In this document: positions 1 through 8,127 of the stretch, in pieces
How positions within the stretch are numbered: the stretch's first letter is position 1
Layout: each line of letters opens with the position of its first letter
Origin: an uncultured Murdochiella sp.
GTDB lineage: Bacteria; Bacillota; Clostridia; Tissierellales; Peptoniphilaceae
Assembly (NCBI RefSeq): GCF_902488755.1
Contig: NZ_CABTXF010000018.1
Location: 1 to 23,026 of the forward strand
DNA length: 23,026 nucleotides
Direction of reading: 5' to 3'
The notes under the pieces: model-generated
What the model saw: the letters and a program-made list of their open reading frames with translations, nothing else
What the model was told of the DNA's origin: nothing
Databases searched by the model: none
Made by a program: the position numbers and the translations under genes

Positions 1-69
1 AGGCAGTTTATCATCAAGTCATTCGTATACAGTCGAATGCAGCAAAGAATAGCAATAAAGGAGAAAACA

Positions 70-495
70 ATGCGCATTGGAATTATTTATTGGAGCGGAA
101 CCGGCAACACGGAAGCGATGGCTCATGTTTTGGAAGACGCGCTGAAAAAGGAAAATGCTGAGGTGGACGTAAAAAGCGTGAGCGAGGTTTCCCTTGCTGA
201 TGCGCTTGCCTATGATCGGCTGGCGTTAGGGTGTCCGGCAATGGGCGATGAACAGCTGGAAGAAGTTGAATTTGAGCCATTCTATACCGATCTCAAAGCG
301 GAAATCGGTAAAAAACCGCTTGTTCTTTTTGGGTCCTATTCGTGGAACAGCGGACAATGGATGGAAGACTGGACGGATGATGCCCGTTCTTGCGGACTTT
401 GCCTTATGGATGACGGCTTAGCCTGTTATGAAGCGCCGGATGACGACGAGAAAAAGGAAGCGCTTGCATCCTTAGCAAAAGCGCTGCTTCGCTAA
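70..495 (+). CDS. Flavodoxin (short-chain, FMN-binding)
   Basis: A 141-residue flavodoxin, a small cytoplasmic FMN electron carrier that can replace ferredoxin. The N-terminus reads as a beta strand followed by the phosphate-binding loop SGTGNTE (residues 9-15). The CPAMG segment and the GSYSW segment match the FMN-ring loops of Megasphaera/Clostridium flavodoxins, and the length equals that family. The frame is open from an ATG at 37, but I chose the ATG at 70 because AAAGGAG at 57-63 sits just before it and the protein then starts directly on the first strand. The gene stands alone, with a terminator 56 bases after the stop. No promoter can be assigned in the 69 bases before it. Very confident on family; the partner enzymes are unknown. 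Confidence 0.95.
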   Translation: MRIGIIYWSGTGNTEAMAHVLEDALKKENAEVDVKSVSEVSLADALAYDRLALGCPAMGDEQLEEVEFEPFYTDLKAEIGKKPLVLFGSYSWNSGQWMEDWTDDARSCGLCLMDDGLACYEAPDDDEKKEALASLAKALLR

Positions 496-550
496 AAGAT
501 CTATCGATTTGGAAAACAAAGAACAAACAGAAATAATGACCTGATAAACA

Positions 551-590
551 GGGAAGGCGCGAAAAATGCCTTCCCCGTTTTTCTTTTTTA
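551..590 (+). terminator. Rho-independent terminator of the flavodoxin gene
   Basis: Inverted repeat GGGAAGGC (551-558) / GCCTTCCC (568-575) with a 9-base loop, followed by a T-rich tract at 578-589. It ends the flavodoxin transcript before the convergent DJ-1-family gene. Confidence 0.85.
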
Positions 591-657
591 ATAAACGCCA
601 GTTTCTATGTCTTAAGGGGCGAATGCAGAAAAAAGCCAGCGCAAAATCGGTTTGCCC

Positions 658-1242
658 TTACGAAGAAAACCCGTAATACGACTCCACCGCAGCCTGTTGA
701 ATACCTTGCTTCACATGCAAAGCGGTTTCCTTTCCACAGAGGAACGAAATCAGTGCGATGGAAAGATAGACCGCCGCTGCAGCACCGCGACCTGTGAACA
801 CATTTTCGTCCTGCACGACAACCGCTTTTGCGTCATACGAACCGATGTTTTTTAGCTTGTCCACCGTTCCCGGAAAACCCGTCACGCGCTTATTGGCGAT
901 AATGCCTGCTTTCTCCAATACCATGGGTGCTGCACAGATTGCGGCTACCACCTTTCCCTCTCCTGCGAAGCGACGCACAAGCGCCAACACACGCTCATCA
1001 TCGCGCAGATTGAGCGATCCGGGCATTCCACCGGGAAGATACACCCCATCATACGAATCCATATCAACGGCATCCAGAACCGTATCCGCCGAAACAACCA
1101 GTCCATGTGAGCCGGTGACCATGTGTTCTTCTGTCAAAGAAACGATATCCACCTCTACATCTGCACGCCGCAGATAATCCGCAGGCGTGAGCGCTTCGAC
1201 CTCTTCAAATCCTTCTGCCAACAAAAGTAATACTTTTTTCAT
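658..1242 (-). CDS. DJ-1/PfpI family protein (YajL/ThiJ-like)
   Basis: A 194-residue single-domain protein of the DJ-1/ThiJ/PfpI superfamily. Visible motifs are the N-terminal EGFEEVE stretch carrying the conserved Glu, the YLPGGMPG loop, and AAICAAPM carrying the nucleophilic-elbow Cys. Members act as protein/nucleotide deglycases, chaperones or oxidative-stress proteins, and older annotations call them thiazole monophosphate biosynthesis enzymes. The substrate cannot be told from sequence. The frame extends 17 codons upstream, but the ATG at 1242 is preceded by AAAGGAG on the minus strand and begins the first beta strand (MKKVLLLL). It is divergent from the dat operon and has its own promoter. 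Confidence 0.9.
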   Translation of the reverse strand: MKKVLLLLAEGFEEVEALTPADYLRRADVEVDIVSLTEEHMVTGSHGLVVSADTVLDAVDMDSYDGVYLPGGMPGSLNLRDDERVLALVRRFAGEGKVVAAICAAPMVLEKAGIIANKRVTGFPGTVDKLKNIGSYDAKAVVVQDENVFTGRGAAAAVYLSIALISFLCGKETALHVKQGIQQAAVESYYGFSS

Positions 1243-1273
1243 GTGCAATCTTCTCCTTTCTCCTGTAATAGCG

Positions 1274-1303
1274 ATTATAGCAAGCACCGACAACAGGGGA
1301 CAA
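1274..1303 (-). promoter_or_regulatory. Putative promoter of the DJ-1-family gene
   Basis: On the minus strand a perfect TATAAT (1279-1274) lies 18 bases after TTGTCC (1303-1298, 4 of 6 to the -35 consensus), about 30 bases before the ATG. Read by eye only. Confidence 0.6.
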
Positions 1304-1360
1304 ACACCTCTTGATTTTCGTTAAACGCCTGCTCACCATGACGCACAGCGAACGTTGGAT

Positions 1361-1389
1361 TTTACAATTCGGATGGGGCGGTCTATACT
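1361..1389 (+). promoter_or_regulatory. Putative promoter of the dat-pdxT operon
   Basis: TTTACA (1361-1366), a 17-base spacer, then TATACT (1384-1389), each 5 of 6 to the sigma-A consensus, placed 33 bases before the dat start codon. With the DJ-1 promoter it makes the intergenic region divergent. It is the only clear plus-strand promoter seen before pdxT. Confidence 0.65.
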
Positions 1390-1422
1390 GTAGCTAATGT
1401 GAAAAGAGAGCAGGAGAGACGA

Positions 1423-2268
1423 ATGAAAAATCTGGGATATTACAATGGAAAGGTAGATCGCATCGAAAACATCACCATTCCTATGAATGACCGTGTATGC
1501 TGGTTTGGCGACGGCGTTTATGATGCAGGGCCATGCCATAAACAGCATATTTTTGCCTTGAAGGAGCATATCGATCGCTTTTATCGCAATGCAAAGGCCC
1601 TCAATATGGAAATGCCTATGGATAAAGAAGCCTTTGCTTCTTTACTAAACGATTTGGTAAAAAAGCTCGACGATGAAGATCTCTTTGTCTATTACCAGGT
1701 CACGCGTGGGACAGCGGAGCGCAACCATACCTATAGCCCCGGAAAAGGAAACCTTTGGGTCATGATTAAGCCACAAGCTATTAACGATGGCAAAAAGCCC
1801 GTCTCACTCATCACCTGCGAAGATACACGCTTTTTTCACTGCAATATCAAAACCTTAAACCTGATTCCTTCTGTGATGGCGGCACAAAAAGCAAAAGATG
1901 CCGGTTGTCATGAAGCGGTATTCTACCGTCCGGGCGGACGTGTCACCGAATGTTCACACAGCAATGTGCATATCCTGCGTGACGGCGTACTGTACACTGC
2001 ACCGACCGATTGCCTCATTCTGCCCGGCATTGCGCGTCACCATCTTCTTCTCGCTTGTGAACGGCTTGGCATACCGTATCGCGAAGAGCCGTTTTCGCTG
2101 GAAGAATTAGCTTCGGCGGATGAAATACTCGTTACTAGTTCCAGCAATCTCTGCCTTCGCGCCAACCATTTAGATGGCAAAGCCGTCGGGGAGAAAGACT
2201 TTCTCCACTATGAACAGTTGCGAGAAGCTGTTCTCAACGAGTTTTACGAAGAAACCGAACGCCAATAG
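1423..2268 (+). CDS. dat: D-amino-acid transaminase (class IV aminotransferase)
   Basis: A 281-residue fold-type IV PLP aminotransferase. The YYQVTRGTAERNH segment matches the YxQVTRG signature of D-amino-acid transaminases better than branched-chain aminotransferases. The PLP Lys lies in CNIKTLNL, and the VTECSHSNV segment carries the conserved Glu that contacts the PLP ring nitrogen. D-AATs convert D-Ala plus 2-oxoglutarate to pyruvate plus D-Glu, supplying D-amino acids for the cell wall. The frame is open from 1399, but the ATG at 1423 has CAGGAGAG before it and gives the usual family length. It is first in a probable operon that ends in the PLP synthase genes, so enzyme and cofactor supply may be co-expressed. 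Branched-chain or aminodeoxychorismate-lyase activity is the main alternative. Confidence 0.85.
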   Translation: MKNLGYYNGKVDRIENITIPMNDRVCWFGDGVYDAGPCHKQHIFALKEHIDRFYRNAKALNMEMPMDKEAFASLLNDLVKKLDDEDLFVYYQVTRGTAERNHTYSPGKGNLWVMIKPQAINDGKKPVSLITCEDTRFFHCNIKTLNLIPSVMAAQKAKDAGCHEAVFYRPGGRVTECSHSNVHILRDGVLYTAPTDCLILPGIARHHLLLACERLGIPYREEPFSLEELASADEILVTSSSNLCLRANHLDGKAVGEKDFLHYEQLREAVLNEFYEETERQ

Positions 2269-2298
2269 TACGCCCTGCAGAAAAATAGAGGAGAAAAG

Positions 2299-3858
2299 AT
2301 GTTTGATGTACTCATTATCGGCGGTGGCATTGTCGGCTGTTCGATTGGAAGACAGCTTTCACGATATGCCATTCGTGTCGGCTTATTGGAGAAAAATATA
2401 GAGGTCGGTCAGGAAACCACCAAAGCCAATTCCGCAATTGTCCATGGCGGATTTGATTGTGTTCCCGGAACAAAAAAAGCGGCCATGAATGTACGGGGCA
2501 ACCAAATGATGGCAAAACTTAGTGAAGAATTAGGTTTTACATATCATCAAGTTGGCTCATTGGTTTTGGCATTTGATGAGGAAGAGATTGCCCAGTTGCA
2601 GATTTTGCTGGAACGGGGGCAGAAAAACGGCGTTTCGCCGCTTTCTCTGCTCGATCCGCCGGAGATATTGGCTCTGGAACCGCGCGTTTCCCCAAAGGTG
2701 AAAAAAGCGCTCTACTGCCCTAATTCCGGCGTAGTCGATCCATTCAATTTTACGTATGGCATGATTGAAAACGCAATGGAAAACGGTCTGTCGCTGTTTA
2801 CGGAAACCGAAGTAATCGGTATGGAACGTCACGATGACCATCTTCTGGTAAAAACCAATGTTGGAGACAAGAAAGCACGCTTTGTGGTGAATGCCGCCGG
2901 ACTCGGTTCTGCACGCATCGCCGCTATGACGGGCGATACCGAAATCCGCCTGCGTCCTACAAAGGGAGTCTATCGCCTGTTGGATAAAACGGACGGAGAG
3001 CGCATTCATACCGTACTTTTCCAGACCCCGACGAGAAAAGGAAAAGGCGTGTTGGTTGCCCCTACATACGACGGTAGCACCTTGGTCGGACCTACCGCCA
3101 GTGTCGTTGACGATGAGCACGATACAACCGTTAACGAGGAAGATTTACGCGCCGTTGATGCGCTTGCCTGTAAATCCGTGCCGAATCTGGCACTTGGACA
3201 AACCATTCGTGTCTTTACCGGCGTGCGCGCAAAACCGGAAAGCGGTGATTTTCATCTTTATGCCTCGAAACACATGCCGGGGGTCATTCATGCGGCAGGT
3301 ATCGAATCACCGGGATTGGTCTCTGCACCCGCCATCGCCGAAGAAGTGGATCGTCTCTTGCACGCAAATGGATTTGCCGCTCCACAAAAAACGGATTTTC
3401 AGCCTCGACGAAAAGCCTTTGTTCGCATGGCAGAGCTCACTGCCGCGGAGAAAGCGGAACAAATCGCCCAAAATCCGCTGTATGGCAATATCATTTGCCG
3501 ATGCGAAACTGTGTCCGAAGGCGAAATCGTCGATGCCATACATCGTCCCGGCGGAGCCTGCACGTTGGATGGTGTAAAACGTCGTGTTCGAGCCGGCATG
3601 GGACGCTGTCAGGGAGGATTTTGTGCCCCTCGTGTTATGGCTATTTTAGCTCGTGAGCGGAATGTGGATCCCGTCACGCTGAAAAAAGAAAGCAGCGAAT
3701 CACCGCTTTTGGTTGGTCATTTAAAAAACAAAAATACTGTATCCAAACCGAATCATTCGGACGATGCCTCCCCATACGATAGCCAGTTGCCATGCGTTAA
3801 AATGGAAAACCGCAAACAGCAGGAAAAGGAACAGGATCTTTTGCATGAAGACCATTGA
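2299..3858 (+). CDS. GlpA-like FAD-dependent oxidoreductase with C-terminal [2Fe-2S] BFD domain
   Basis: A 519-residue protein. Residues 1-360 form a DAO-type FAD domain that starts with the dinucleotide loop GGGIVG (8-13). Residues 395-450 are a bacterioferritin-ferredoxin (Fer2_BFD) domain with four cysteines spaced C400-x-C402 and C437-x4-C442. This layout is that of GlpA, the anaerobic glycerol-3-phosphate dehydrogenase large subunit, and of Clostridial relatives usually annotated as NAD(P)/FAD-dependent oxidoreductase. The last ~65 residues are polar and unassigned. GGAG lies just before the ATG. The 3' end overlaps the next gene by 14 bases, implying translational coupling. No glycerol kinase or facilitator is nearby, so glycerol-3-phosphate as substrate is unproven; an LhgO-like hydroxyacid is an alternative. 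Confidence 0.85.
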   Translation: MFDVLIIGGGIVGCSIGRQLSRYAIRVGLLEKNIEVGQETTKANSAIVHGGFDCVPGTKKAAMNVRGNQMMAKLSEELGFTYHQVGSLVLAFDEEEIAQLQILLERGQKNGVSPLSLLDPPEILALEPRVSPKVKKALYCPNSGVVDPFNFTYGMIENAMENGLSLFTETEVIGMERHDDHLLVKTNVGDKKARFVVNAAGLGSARIAAMTGDTEIRLRPTKGVYRLLDKTDGERIHTVLFQTPTRKGKGVLVAPTYDGSTLVGPTASVVDDEHDTTVNEEDLRAVDALACKSVPNLALGQTIRVFTGVRAKPESGDFHLYASKHMPGVIHAAGIESPGLVSAPAIAEEVDRLLHANGFAAPQKTDFQPRRKAFVRMAELTAAEKAEQIAQNPLYGNIICRCETVSEGEIVDAIHRPGGACTLDGVKRRVRAGMGRCQGGFCAPRVMAILARERNVDPVTLKKESSESPLLVGHLKNKNTVSKPNHSDDASPYDSQLPCVKMENRKQQEKEQDLLHEDH

Positions 3859-5095
3859 TCTCGTTATTATCGGCGGTGGGCCTGCAGGTCTTGCCGCTGC
3901 CATCGAAGCAAAGAAAAACGGTGTCGATTCCCTGCTCATTATTGAGCGCGATCGGGAACTCGGCGGTATTCTCAATCAATGTATTCACAGTGGCTTCGGC
4001 GTACAGGAATTTAAGGAAGAACTCACCGGGCCGGAATATGCCCAGCGCTTTATCGAAGAGGTGAATGCGCTGCAAATTCCCTATGTGTTGCAGACCATGG
4101 TCGTGGAAATCACACCGGAAAAACAAGTGGTCGCTATGAACGCTTCCGGCGTGTTGACCATTCAGGCGAAAGCGATTGTGCTGGCAATGGGCTGCCGTGA
4201 ACGAAGCGCCGGCTCTGTGGCACTCGGCGGCTATCGTCCTGCCGGCGTGTATACAGCAGGAACGGCACAGCGTCTCATCAATATGGAAGGTCTCATGGTG
4301 GGTAAAGAAGTCGTCATCTATGGATCCGGTGACATTGGTCTCATCATGGCACGCCGTCTCACACTGGAAGGCGCGAATGTTCTTTGCGTTGTGGAAATTG
4401 CGCCGGAATCAAGCGGACTTCCTCGCAATATTGCGCAATGTCTTAACGATTACGACATTCCGCTTTATCTTCACCATAAAGTGAAGGCGGTACACGGTAA
4501 AGATCGCGTAAGTGGCGTGACCCTTTGTGCCGTAGACGACAAGTGGCAGGAAATTCCCGGAACCGAACGTGATATTTCCTGTGATACACTCCTTCTTTCC
4601 ATCGGTCTCATCCCTGAAAATGAGCTTTCGCGCCAGGCGCAACTCGCTTTGCATCCGCGCACAAAGGGACCGGAAGTGTCTTCACACATGGAAACCACGG
4701 TTCCCGGCATTTTCGCTTGTGGCAACGTTTTGCATGTCCACGATATCGTGGATTATGTCACGCAAGAAAGCCGAAACGCCGGAAAAAATGCGGCAAACTA
4801 TATTCGCCATGGTTCGTTCGCTCCCGCAACGCTGACAACTTCCGCCGGAGAAGGCATCTCCTATCTCTTGCCTTCCCGAATCGATGCGCAGGAGAAGGAA
4901 ACGGTGCGTCTATTCTTTCGTCCCACGCATCGAATGCGCAATGTAACACTATCGCTATATAGCGGCGATACGCTGCTGACTACGTACAAACGCAATGTGC
5001 TTATCCCCTCTGAAATGGCGCACATAGACGTTCCCTACGACAAGCGCGCACAGGCGGTTTCTCCATTACGCCTTGTCGCCAAGGAGGAAGCATGA
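3845..5095 (+). CDS. NAD/FAD-dependent oxidoreductase of the GlpA/DUF1667 cassette
   Basis: A 416-residue two-dinucleotide-fold flavoprotein. The FAD loop GGGPAG is at residues 10-15, and a second glycine-rich loop (YGSGDIG) marks the NAD(P) domain. The segment CRERSAGSVALGGYRPAG is typical of the pyridine nucleotide-disulfide oxidoreductase that accompanies GlpA-like and DUF1667 proteins in anaerobes; a CGN motif near the C-terminus closes the FAD site. It probably passes electrons between the GlpA-like subunit and a pyridine nucleotide or other carrier. The frame is open from 3764, but the ATG at 3845 is preceded by purine-rich AGGAAAAGG and starts the FAD strand. The 3' end overlaps the DUF1667 start as ATGA. 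Confidence 0.88.
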   Translation: MKTIDLVIIGGGPAGLAAAIEAKKNGVDSLLIIERDRELGGILNQCIHSGFGVQEFKEELTGPEYAQRFIEEVNALQIPYVLQTMVVEITPEKQVVAMNASGVLTIQAKAIVLAMGCRERSAGSVALGGYRPAGVYTAGTAQRLINMEGLMVGKEVVIYGSGDIGLIMARRLTLEGANVLCVVEIAPESSGLPRNIAQCLNDYDIPLYLHHKVKAVHGKDRVSGVTLCAVDDKWQEIPGTERDISCDTLLLSIGLIPENELSRQAQLALHPRTKGPEVSSHMETTVPGIFACGNVLHVHDIVDYVTQESRNAGKNAANYIRHGSFAPATLTTSAGEGISYLLPSRIDAQEKETVRLFFRPTHRMRNVTLSLYSGDTLLTTYKRNVLIPSEMAHIDVPYDKRAQAVSPLRLVAKEEA

Positions 5096-5469
5096 CAAAA
5101 AAAGAAATGGTCTGCATCATCTGCCCCATGGGCTGTACGCTTGCCATTCAACAGGAAAACGGAAATCTTGTCGTGACGGGCAATCGCTGTCCACGTGGTG
5201 AACAATATGCAAAGCAGGAGCTGACTGCCCCCATGCGCAATATCGCTTCTACCGTGCGTGTGCATAACGGTATCTTGCCCGTTGTGCCGGTCAAAACCGA
5301 TCGGGAAATTCCCAAAGAGAAAATTCGCGACGCCATGTCACTCATCAATGCGGTGGAAATCGAAGCCCCCGTATCTTGTGGGCAGTGTATCCTTCCCCAC
5401 CTTTTTGGCACGTCTGCCAATATTGTAGCGACGCGCGATTTGCCAAGCCTCGACACACAGAGAAAATAA
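5092..5469 (+). CDS. DUF1667 family cysteine-rich protein
   Basis: A 125-residue protein with six cysteines in three groups: CIICPMGC (C8, C11, C15), CPRG (C33) and CGQC (C96, C99). DUF1667 proteins accompany GlpA-like/FAD-oxidoreductase pairs in anaerobic Bacillota and Thermotogae. The cysteine pattern suggests metal or Fe-S binding, consistent with a third, electron-transferring subunit comparable in position to GlpC but not in sequence. Translation is coupled to the preceding gene through ATGA. After the stop there is a 94-base gap before the hydrolase gene, with no hairpin terminator that I can see. Confidence 0.88.
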   Translation: MTKKEMVCIICPMGCTLAIQQENGNLVVTGNRCPRGEQYAKQELTAPMRNIASTVRVHNGILPVVPVKTDREIPKEKIRDAMSLINAVEIEAPVSCGQCILPHLFGTSANIVATRDLPSLDTQRK

Positions 5470-5563
5470 GCCTGTCTCCCCCAATAAATAATATGGCTAT
5501 TGCCCTTTTCGTCTGCACAAATGGACAAAACGCCATCGATACATAACCCGGAAAGAAGGAATT

Positions 5564-6457
5564 ATGCAACCCAAGCAGTACACCGTCGAAAGCGCTTGTC
5601 ATCAGCCACTTGACGTTCTTTACTATGCGCACGAAACCGATGAACAGAGTAGTTGTTCGCGCACATTGATTCAAATTTTGCACGGTATGCAGGAACATAA
5701 GGAACGCTATCACGATTTTGCGGAATTTCTCTTTACACAAGGCTACGATGTACTGATTCATGACCATCTCGGTCACGGGAAAAGTGTCAGCCGTCTGCAC
5801 CCCCTTGGCGACATGGTTTCCGCCGATACGGTGCTCAAAGACATTGACATCGTACGAAAGAGTGTTCCGGCACACAACGAAACCGTATGCTTTGGACATA
5901 GCATGGGCTCTTTCCTTGCCCGCATATACGCATCGCTTTATGATGTCGATGTGTTGATTGCCTGTGGCACCGGACAAACGCCCGGCTTTTTAGCACATCT
6001 AATTAAACTGCTCTTATTGACACAACCTTCGGGCGTGCCACTTTCCAAAATACAGAAGCTCATTACCGGTTCATTTACCAAACGCGGAGAAAGTCCGACC
6101 GCTTGGCTATCTGTAGACCTAGATAATCAGCGTCGCTATCGTGAGGATCCCCTCTGTGGTCAACCCTTTACAAAAGAAGGATATGAGACATTAATGGACA
6201 TTGTCCTTCGTTTGAATCATGCGGAGACGTATCGCAACTGCAGTGCAAAACGCATTCTTCTCATTGCCGGTGAAAAAGATCCGGTTGGACAATACACCAA
6301 AGGTGTCCGACAGACCGAAGAGCATTATCTCTCTGCCGGAAAAAATGTACGAAGCATTTTCTATCCGAACATGGCGCACGAAATTTTGTTAGAGACAGAT
6401 CATTTACGAGTGTATCAAGATGTTGCGCAATTTCTGCAGAAAAAAGACAAACACTAA
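5564..6457 (+). CDS. Alpha/beta hydrolase (serine aminopeptidase S33 / monoacylglycerol lipase-like)
   Basis: A 297-residue alpha/beta-hydrolase of the Hydrolase_4 type, often called lysophospholipase or monoglyceride lipase. The oxyanion segment HGMQEHKERY follows the third strand. The nucleophile Ser113 lies in GHSMG (111-115), the acid is probably Asp239 in GEKDP, and the base His272 in MAHE. There is no signal peptide, so it is likely cytoplasmic. AAAGAAGG lies before the ATG. It sits between the GlpA-like cassette and pdxS, with 12 bases to pdxS. A glycerolipid substrate would fit a glycerol-3-phosphate-oxidising neighbour, but that is inference. Confidence 0.85.
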   Translation: MQPKQYTVESACHQPLDVLYYAHETDEQSSCSRTLIQILHGMQEHKERYHDFAEFLFTQGYDVLIHDHLGHGKSVSRLHPLGDMVSADTVLKDIDIVRKSVPAHNETVCFGHSMGSFLARIYASLYDVDVLIACGTGQTPGFLAHLIKLLLLTQPSGVPLSKIQKLITGSFTKRGESPTAWLSVDLDNQRRYREDPLCGQPFTKEGYETLMDIVLRLNHAETYRNCSAKRILLIAGEKDPVGQYTKGVRQTEEHYLSAGKNVRSIFYPNMAHEILLETDHLRVYQDVAQFLQKKDKH

Positions 6458-6469
6458 TAGGAGGCGAAT

Positions 6470-7345
6470 ATGGAAAAAACACAACAGGAACTGAATCGCG
6501 GTCTGGCGCAAATGCTTAAGGGGGGTGTCATCATGGATGTCACCACGCCGGAACAGGCAAAGATTGCGGAAGAAGCCGGTGCCTGTGCGGTCATGGCATT
6601 GGAACGCATTCCGGCAGATATTCGTGCAGCCGGCGGTGTTTCCCGTATGAGCGATCCCAAGATGATTCGCGGCATTCAGCAGGCTGTCAGCATTCCAGTA
6701 ATGGCAAAATGTCGAATCGGACATTTTGTCGAAGCACAGGTGCTTCAAGCCATTGATATTGATTATATAGATGAATCCGAGGTACTCTCGCCCGCAGATG
6801 ACCTTTACCATATTGATAAAACGGCATTCAAAGCGCCCTTCGTCTGCGGTGCGCGCGATTTAGGTGAAGCACTTCGCCGCATCAGCGAAGGCGCTTCCAT
6901 GATTCGCACAAAAGGTGAGCCGGGAACAGGTGACGTTGTACAGGCTGTTCGCCATCTGCGTAAACTAACTGCGCAGATCCGCCAGCTTTCCGCCATGCGC
7001 AAAGACGAGCTTTTTGAAGCGGCTAAGACGATGCAGGTTCCCTACGATCTCGTCCTCTATGTCCATGATCATGCCAAACTGCCGGTAGTCAATTTTGCTG
7101 CCGGTGGAGTCGCTACCCCCGCTGATGCTGCGCTCATGATGCATCTTGGTGCAGAAGGCGTATTCGTCGGATCCGGTATCTTCAAGTCCGGCAATCCTGC
7201 CAAACGGGCTTCTGCCATTGTACAAGCCGTTACCAATTTTACCGATGCAAAATTGATTGCGGAAATCTCGGAAGATTTAGGCGAAGCCATGGTCGGTATC
7301 AATGCCGGCGAAATCGCCATCATTATGGAAGAACGAGGTCAATAA
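6470..7345 (+). CDS. pdxS: Pyridoxal 5'-phosphate synthase lyase subunit PdxS
   Basis: A 291-residue PdxS (SNZ/PDX1) subunit with full conservation. It condenses ribose 5-phosphate, glyceraldehyde 3-phosphate and ammonia into PLP. Catalytic residues expected for the family are present: Asp23 in IMDVTTPEQA, Lys80 in VMAKCRIGHF and Lys148 in IRTKGEPGTG, along with the C-terminal phosphate-binding GVATPADAALMM and FVGSGIFKS segments. GGAGG precedes the ATG. Its TAA overlaps the pdxT ATG by one base, as expected for the PdxS12-PdxT12 complex partners. Confidence 0.98.
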   Translation: MEKTQQELNRGLAQMLKGGVIMDVTTPEQAKIAEEAGACAVMALERIPADIRAAGGVSRMSDPKMIRGIQQAVSIPVMAKCRIGHFVEAQVLQAIDIDYIDESEVLSPADDLYHIDKTAFKAPFVCGARDLGEALRRISEGASMIRTKGEPGTGDVVQAVRHLRKLTAQIRQLSAMRKDELFEAAKTMQVPYDLVLYVHDHAKLPVVNFAAGGVATPADAALMMHLGAEGVFVGSGIFKSGNPAKRASAIVQAVTNFTDAKLIAEISEDLGEAMVGINAGEIAIIMEERGQ

Positions 7346-8127
7346 TGCCCACCGGTGTGTTGGCGCTGCAAGGCGCTTTTATCGAACACGAAAAGATGCT
7401 CCACCGTCTTGGCGCAGATGTACGCGAAGTACGTCAACGTGCCGATCTGGAAGGTCTTGACGGTATCGTCCTTCCCGGAGGCGAAAGCACTGTACAGGGA
7501 CGGTTATTACGAAAGCTGAATATGCTACATCCCCTGCGCAATCAAATCCAATGCGGCTTGCCAGTCCTTGCCACTTGTGCAGGGCTCATTCTGTTAGCTC
7601 AGCATCTCGAAAGTGGCGAGCCGACCCATTTAGCAACGCTTCCCGTCATGGTTCGCCGCAACGCCTACGGAAGACAACTTGCCAGTTTCGCCACAACAGC
7701 CGATGTCGGATCCCTTGCCGACTTTCCACTCGTTTTCATTCGTGCGCCCTATATTACCACAGTGGAGGCGGGCGACTTGGGGCATCCGGAAGTGGATCCG
7801 AACAATTTGGGGCATTTGAAAGTGGACTCGAACGATTTAGGGCGTCCAGACACTGCATCTATCCCTACGCATAGAATCTTCTCAAACAGCGACCAAAGCG
7901 AATCGCATGACGCAGACAGTAAGACACTTGACTTGCGTAGTGATGCGGCGGCGGCGGTTGAGGTGGCGCATGACAAAAACGGCGCGCCGACGGTTGAGGT
8001 TCTTTGCACCGTCTCTAATCGCATCGTCGCCGTGCGCTATGCTTCACAAATAGGGCTCGCTTTCCATCCAGAACTAACGGACGACCCACGCTTGCATGAG
8101 CTGTTTTTAGAGATGATTTATCACTAA
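7345..8127 (+). CDS. pdxT: Pyridoxal 5'-phosphate synthase glutaminase subunit PdxT with a large insertion
   Basis: A 260-residue class I glutaminase that supplies ammonia to PdxS. The triad is present: Cys78 in ATCAGL, then His241 and Glu243 in FHPELTDD; the PGGEST loop is at 44-49. Normal PdxT is about 190-200 residues. Here ~70 extra residues lie between RAPYI (133-137) and EVLCTV (from 218), where the usual protein needs only about seven. The insertion begins with three imperfect 10-residue repeats (DLGHPEVDPN, NLGHLKVDSN, then DLGRPDTASI; bases 7774-7863) and continues polar and low in complexity. The reading frame stays intact through the catalytic His/Glu, so activity may be kept. It is the last gene of the operon. 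Confidence 0.93.
   Translation: MPTGVLALQGAFIEHEKMLHRLGADVREVRQRADLEGLDGIVLPGGESTVQGRLLRKLNMLHPLRNQIQCGLPVLATCAGLILLAQHLESGEPTHLATLPVMVRRNAYGRQLASFATTADVGSLADFPLVFIRAPYITTVEAGDLGHPEVDPNNLGHLKVDSNDLGRPDTASIPTHRIFSNSDQSESHDADSKTLDLRSDAAAAVEVAHDKNGAPTVEVLCTVSNRIVAVRYASQIGLAFHPELTDDPRLHELFLEMIYH
7774..7863 (+). repeat. Three 30-bp in-frame tandem repeats inside pdxT
   Basis: Three 30-base units (7774-7803, 7804-7833, 7834-7863) begin GACTTGGGGCAT, AATTTGGGGCAT and GATTTAGGGCGT. The first two are clearly alike along their length; the third keeps mainly the first half. Each adds ten residues, so repeat number changes would not break the frame. A further short duplication, CGGTTGAGGT, occurs at 7955-7964 and 7991-8000. 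Confidence 0.8.

Noticed and set aside
2557..3120. 187-codon minus-strand ORF opposite the GlpA-like gene
   Set aside because: It is antisense to a clearly coding frame with conserved domains and matches no family I recognise.
5345..5977. 210-codon minus-strand ORF over the DUF1667-hydrolase junction
   Set aside because: It lies antisense to two well supported genes and has no recognisable domain or ribosome site.
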